A stretch of DNA of 64,000 nt from Paralvinella palmiformis (taxonomy: Eukaryota; Annelida; Polychaeta; Terebellida; Alvinellidae): assembly GCA_025642065.1 (NCBI GenBank), contig JAODUP010000275.1:203501-267500 (forward strand), in the 5' to 3' direction. The notes beneath the pieces were generated by a model. It was given only the letters and a program-made list of their open reading frames with translations, did not search any database and was not told the DNA's origin. Shown piece by piece: positions 60,430-64,000 of this stretch (position 1 is its first letter; each line of letters opens with the position of its first letter). The position numbers and the translations under genes are program-made.

Positions 60430-63350
60430 AGATTTTTTCTTCTTAATCCTCTTAGTCTCCAGTGGGACATAAGACTGCAACACTGTTCTTCCACCGGGTC
60501 ATGTCCTTTGATGGGACCTGAGCCTCGCCCCACGAGAGCACCATATTTTGCAGCTCCGCCATCACTGTCTTTCGCTATGTTTTTTGGCCGTCCTGGCTTC
60601 CTTCTTCCGGGTGGCGTCCATCTTAGGGAAACTTTGGAGATGCTGTTTTCATCCTTTGCCATGTCCCCTTTAACCACTCGACAGCACTCTGAGCCATATA
60701 ATAAAATAAACACTACTCTTGGAAATTCTTATCTTTGTTTTCCTGGCATATTGATTGGACTTCCAAATATTCTGGAGCTTGGTAAAAGCACAGCGGGCTT
60801 TACCCAGTCTTGCTTTGATGTCTTTTTGGGTCCCATTGTCTTTATTGATGAGACTATCTAGGTAGATAAAGTCCTCCACAAATTCAAGTGGTTCACCTTT
60901 AAGGGGTAATAGGTGCGATTGGTGTGGTATTGATACTCATCACTTATATCTTGGTTGTATGCCATTTCCTTTGCCATTTCATTTGCATTGCTGTCTAATC
61001 TATCAGTTTTCTCCTGCAAATGGCCAAGCTTTACTGATAGAAATGGAAGGTCATCAGCAAAGTCGATGTCTTCTAGCTGGAAAAAGAGAGTCCACTGGAT
61101 ACTCCTAGGTTTATGTGATGTAGTTTTCCCCATAACCCAGTCGATAACGACCGAGAAGAGTATTGGTGAGAGGATACATCCCTGTCTAACACCAGATTTC
61201 ACTTGGAACCATTCAGGGGATGAATTACTGAAGCTGACACTGCATTCAAAGTGGTTGTAAAGCTTCTCTATCAGTGAAACAATCTTCGGAGGTACTCCAT
61301 AGGATCTCCCATATGGTGTCATGGTGGATACTGTCAAAGGCCTTTTGAAATCGATCAGGTTGATATATATAGTGGGCAGTTCCATTCTAGAGTCTGATTT
61401 GTGATGTTTCTCAATGCAAAGATCTGATCAGTGCATCCCCTTCTCTTCCGAAATCCCGCTTGTTCTTTTGCATCAGTTTATTTTCAATAGCTGTCTCGAT
61501 TCTTTCAAGAATGATTCTATAGAACACCTCGTTGGGGGTGATAGACAGGAATGTAATTCATCGCCAGTTGCCACAGACTTAAAGGTTGCCTTTCTTATGG
61601 ACCTTTATAATGAGTCCTTTAGCCCAGTCAATTGGGATAGTCTCTTTTTCCCAAATGGTCTCGAACAAGTCAGTCACGACTCTGGTAGCTGTGCCAAGGT
61701 CTGCCTTCAACATTTCGAGTCTATGCATGGGTCTTTTCCACTCTTCATAGCTTTTATGGCGTTTTTTAACTTCTGCTTCAGTGGAGGATCCGGTATCGAT
61801 GTTGAGGTCATCTGGTGCTGGTGGGGGGTAGGTCGGTTCATCTGGCTGTGGGTGGTTTAGGACTTCACAAAAGGGTTCAACTCACCTATCGGCCTGTTCA
61901 CGTTCTGTTGTAATAGTGCTGCCATCTTTGTCTTTCACGGGGCAGAGTGTTTTGTATAATTACCACAGAGAAGTTTGGTGATCTTATAGATAGTGCTTAG
62001 CTCATCCCTTGTTGTCTTTGTCTTTGTAGGTTTATTTGACCTGTTGGACGAGCTTTGGTGAATTATTACTCAGTATCTTGATTTTGAGTTGTTTCCGTTC
62101 CTCAATCTTTTTCCATTTCCACAGCTTTAACCATTCCTTGTGGTTCTTCTTCTTGTGGACCAAGACTTTGGTAGCTACTTCGACATAGGTTTTCTTGATG
62201 GTGTCCCACTTGTTGGTGGTTTCGTGGTCAGACTTCCCTGATGTGTTTGCTAATGCACTGAAGCGGTTTCTCAGCTCCAAAACAAACTTCTGTTTGGTGA
62301 CTGGGCGTGTGAGCCTTGTGACATCTAGTTGTTTCCGGCGCTGACTCTGCGGCACCACTCTATGAACCATTGTTATTCATCACACCACAACCATTTTTGC
62401 CCATGGCCCTTTCACTGTTGGAGTTTTCAGAGCCAACTTTGACATTCATATCTCCGATGACCAAAAGCATGTTCTGTTGTGTCACTTTGGAGACTGCTGC
62501 TGTAATTGTTCTTACAAATCTTCCTTGTCCTCTTTGTCAGAGTCATTGTTTGAGACGTAACACAGAATGGTGGTAAGCTTGCTATGTTTGGAATTGAAAC
62601 GCCCTTTGATCATCCTATCATTGATATGTTCCCATTCCAGCAAGGTGTTGGCCTTCTCTATGGAGATTACTAGGGCTACACCAAGGATGTGTGTATTTCT
62701 ATCTATGTCCAGAGTATAGAATGGTTGAACCATCAGAGGTCACTTATAGTCCGGATCCAGTCCATCGGGACTTACTAATCCCTATATAGGATAGTCAGTC
62801 TGTCTCTTTTCATCTCGCGGATGACTTGTGCTTACTTTGAGGTCTCATTCATGGTGTGGACATTCCAAATGCTTATTCAGATCTTGGTTTTGGGCCCGAG
62901 CAGACTATCTTTCGCACCCATCCTCCCTGGTGTAGGCTTTAAGCAGATGTAATCATACTGCATGTCATATGTCTGGCTCAAGTTCGCTATGGGTCCCCTG
63001 GTGGTAGTTGTAATTATTGTAGTTTCCGTAACAATATTAATCTTTACGTGGTGTGGATGTTAGCCCCACACCGAACCACCCAGCCAGGAGAACCAGGTGG
63101 TGGATTTCGTCTGATCCCTCCTCTGAGATCTGCACGGCTTGGTTAAACCTGCCAGGGGCCTAATCTCCCGCCGGGATAGCTTCCAGGGTCCTTGAGACAC
63201 ACAAGCCCCCTCACCATCGGCAAGGTACCAGCACAGAGGGGGGATACCGAAATTTCCACCACCGGAACTACCAACCAGACTCTTGAAGATTGTACTGTTC
63301 CAGTTGAAGAAGCAAATACGCCAATGCCAGAAGGATTAGTGATCATCCCA
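60430..63350 (-). mobile_element. RTE-like LINE, endonuclease plus RT, frameshifted
   Basis: Minus strand, 5' to 3': an APE endonuclease part near 62733-62512 (GVALVISIEKANTLLEWEHI, NSKHSKLTTILCYVSNNDSD); linker 62370-62032 (LRNRFSALANTSGKSDHETT NKWDTIKKTY); RT 61385-60858 (GVRQGCILSPILFSVVIDW, DIDFADDLPFLS, the FADD catalytic motif); and a C-terminal part 60879-60400 (FIYLDSLINKDNGTQKDIKA RLGKAR; PGRRKPGRPK). It matches the widespread invertebrate RTE-type polyprotein. Several stops and frameshifts make it inactive. Its 3' end abuts the CCCAGCA element at 60425. Confidence 0.85.
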
Positions 63351-64000
63351 TCAGTCGACTAGATCAGACAAGGAAATATCCGATGTCGTGTGATGAATTT
63401 CTCAAACAACGATCTCCGATTAGACAGGTCTACAGAAATAACACTTGTGACCAGTTGTGAAGTGATGTGTCCAAACCTAGATATATGTTGTTTTCAATGA
63501 AGTAGGTGAAATTGTAATCAAGTGTGATGCAACAGATAAAAAGAATATCTCAATCGATATCGATAAAGTAAAGATGTCCAAAGGGGAACATATCCAGATG
63601 TGCAACCTAATCAGAGATTAATGTGATCTATTTTCCATGGACAAAAATGATCTAGGCTATACAGACGCTGGCCAATGATGTGACTGACTGACTGACTGAC
63701 TGACTGACTGTGTTCAGAAGTGCCAGCGTTGAAAACATATTTCTGAAATTAAAATCGATATAAAATATAACACCAAGGTTACGATCGGTAATTGTAATCG
63801 ATTACATTTCTAGATGCATTGTAATTGTAATCGATTACATTGTGAATGTAATTAGCGATTAATTTCAAGATTTACCCATTGTTGTTTTTGAAATTTGAGT
63901 TAGAGACCCCTGGCTGTCGCCTATTACCCATTGAAGGACTGCTGTTATATTTATACGCATGATGATTTGTCAGTTTATTTGTTCAATTAGCATGAAAGGA
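63351..64000. other. Right end, simple repeats
   Basis: (TGAC)n at 63679-63710, and two copies of GTAATTGTAATCGATTACAT (63789-63808 approximately and 63821-63840), a palindromic-core motif seen in ends of some DNA transposons. May include LINE 5' sequence up to about 63500. Confidence 0.5.

Noticed and set aside
61414..61860. Plus-strand 148-codon frame
   Set aside because: Antisense of the RTE-like LINE, whose protein match is on the minus strand.

Overview
The window is nuclear DNA from an animal, most likely a lophotrochozoan and probably a mollusc. The evidence is spliced genes with GT-AG introns, animal gene families, AT-rich sequence, abundant tRNA-derived SINEs, several non-LTR retrotransposon families, MITE-like elements and long TA, GT, GAGT and CTGT arrays. 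The mollusc assignment is inferred from the style of gene and repeat content; no species can be named from sequence alone.

Three conserved genes can be read exon by exon, and a fourth is suspected. (1) BLTP3 (UHRF1BP1/SHIP164-type bridge-like lipid transfer protein), minus strand. Coding exon 1 is at 22690-22733 and exon 2 at 14774-14936; the rest of the gene lies beyond the left edge, so bases 1-14773 are intron. (2) SSBP1 (mitochondrial single-stranded DNA-binding protein), plus strand, divergent from BLTP3. Four coding exons lie between 28584 and 35569; the short first coding exon was not identified with confidence. (3) MYB (single-type animal R1R2R3 MYB, similar to MYBL2/MYBL1/MYB), minus strand, stop at 37857 and start at 55905. 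Eighteen coding exons join in phase without a break to give 776 residues. SSBP1 and MYB converge, about 2.3 kb apart stop to stop. (4) A possible first coding exon of an unidentified plus-strand gene at 56844-56919, divergent from MYB.

Nearly everything else is repeats. Bases 1-22700 hold minisatellites, SINEs, an APE-type LINE fragment (17190-18960), an L2-like fragment (20465-20935) and MITEs at 10351-10681, 10932-11588 and 19149-19810. Between SSBP1 exons lie a TIR element (24815-25590), a LINE interrupted by two SINEs with target-site duplications (25930-27180), another LINE fragment (27880-28510), a pogo/Tigger transposase remnant (29030-30530) and a further LINE remnant (30560-31330). 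MYB introns contain a local triplication (47718-50655), an inverted-repeat element, a MITE family and a 480-codon L2-like reverse transcriptase ORF (53371-54813). The right end holds a 2.4-kb TIR element (58052-60424) directly abutting an RTE-like LINE (60430-63350).

The most noteworthy observation is a 134-bp, roughly 97% identical copy of the start of MYB exon 6 plus adjoining intron. It sits inside a MITE-like element in MYB intron 4 and looks like gene-fragment capture. No prokaryotic-type system, CRISPR array or canonical free-standing tRNA gene was seen.
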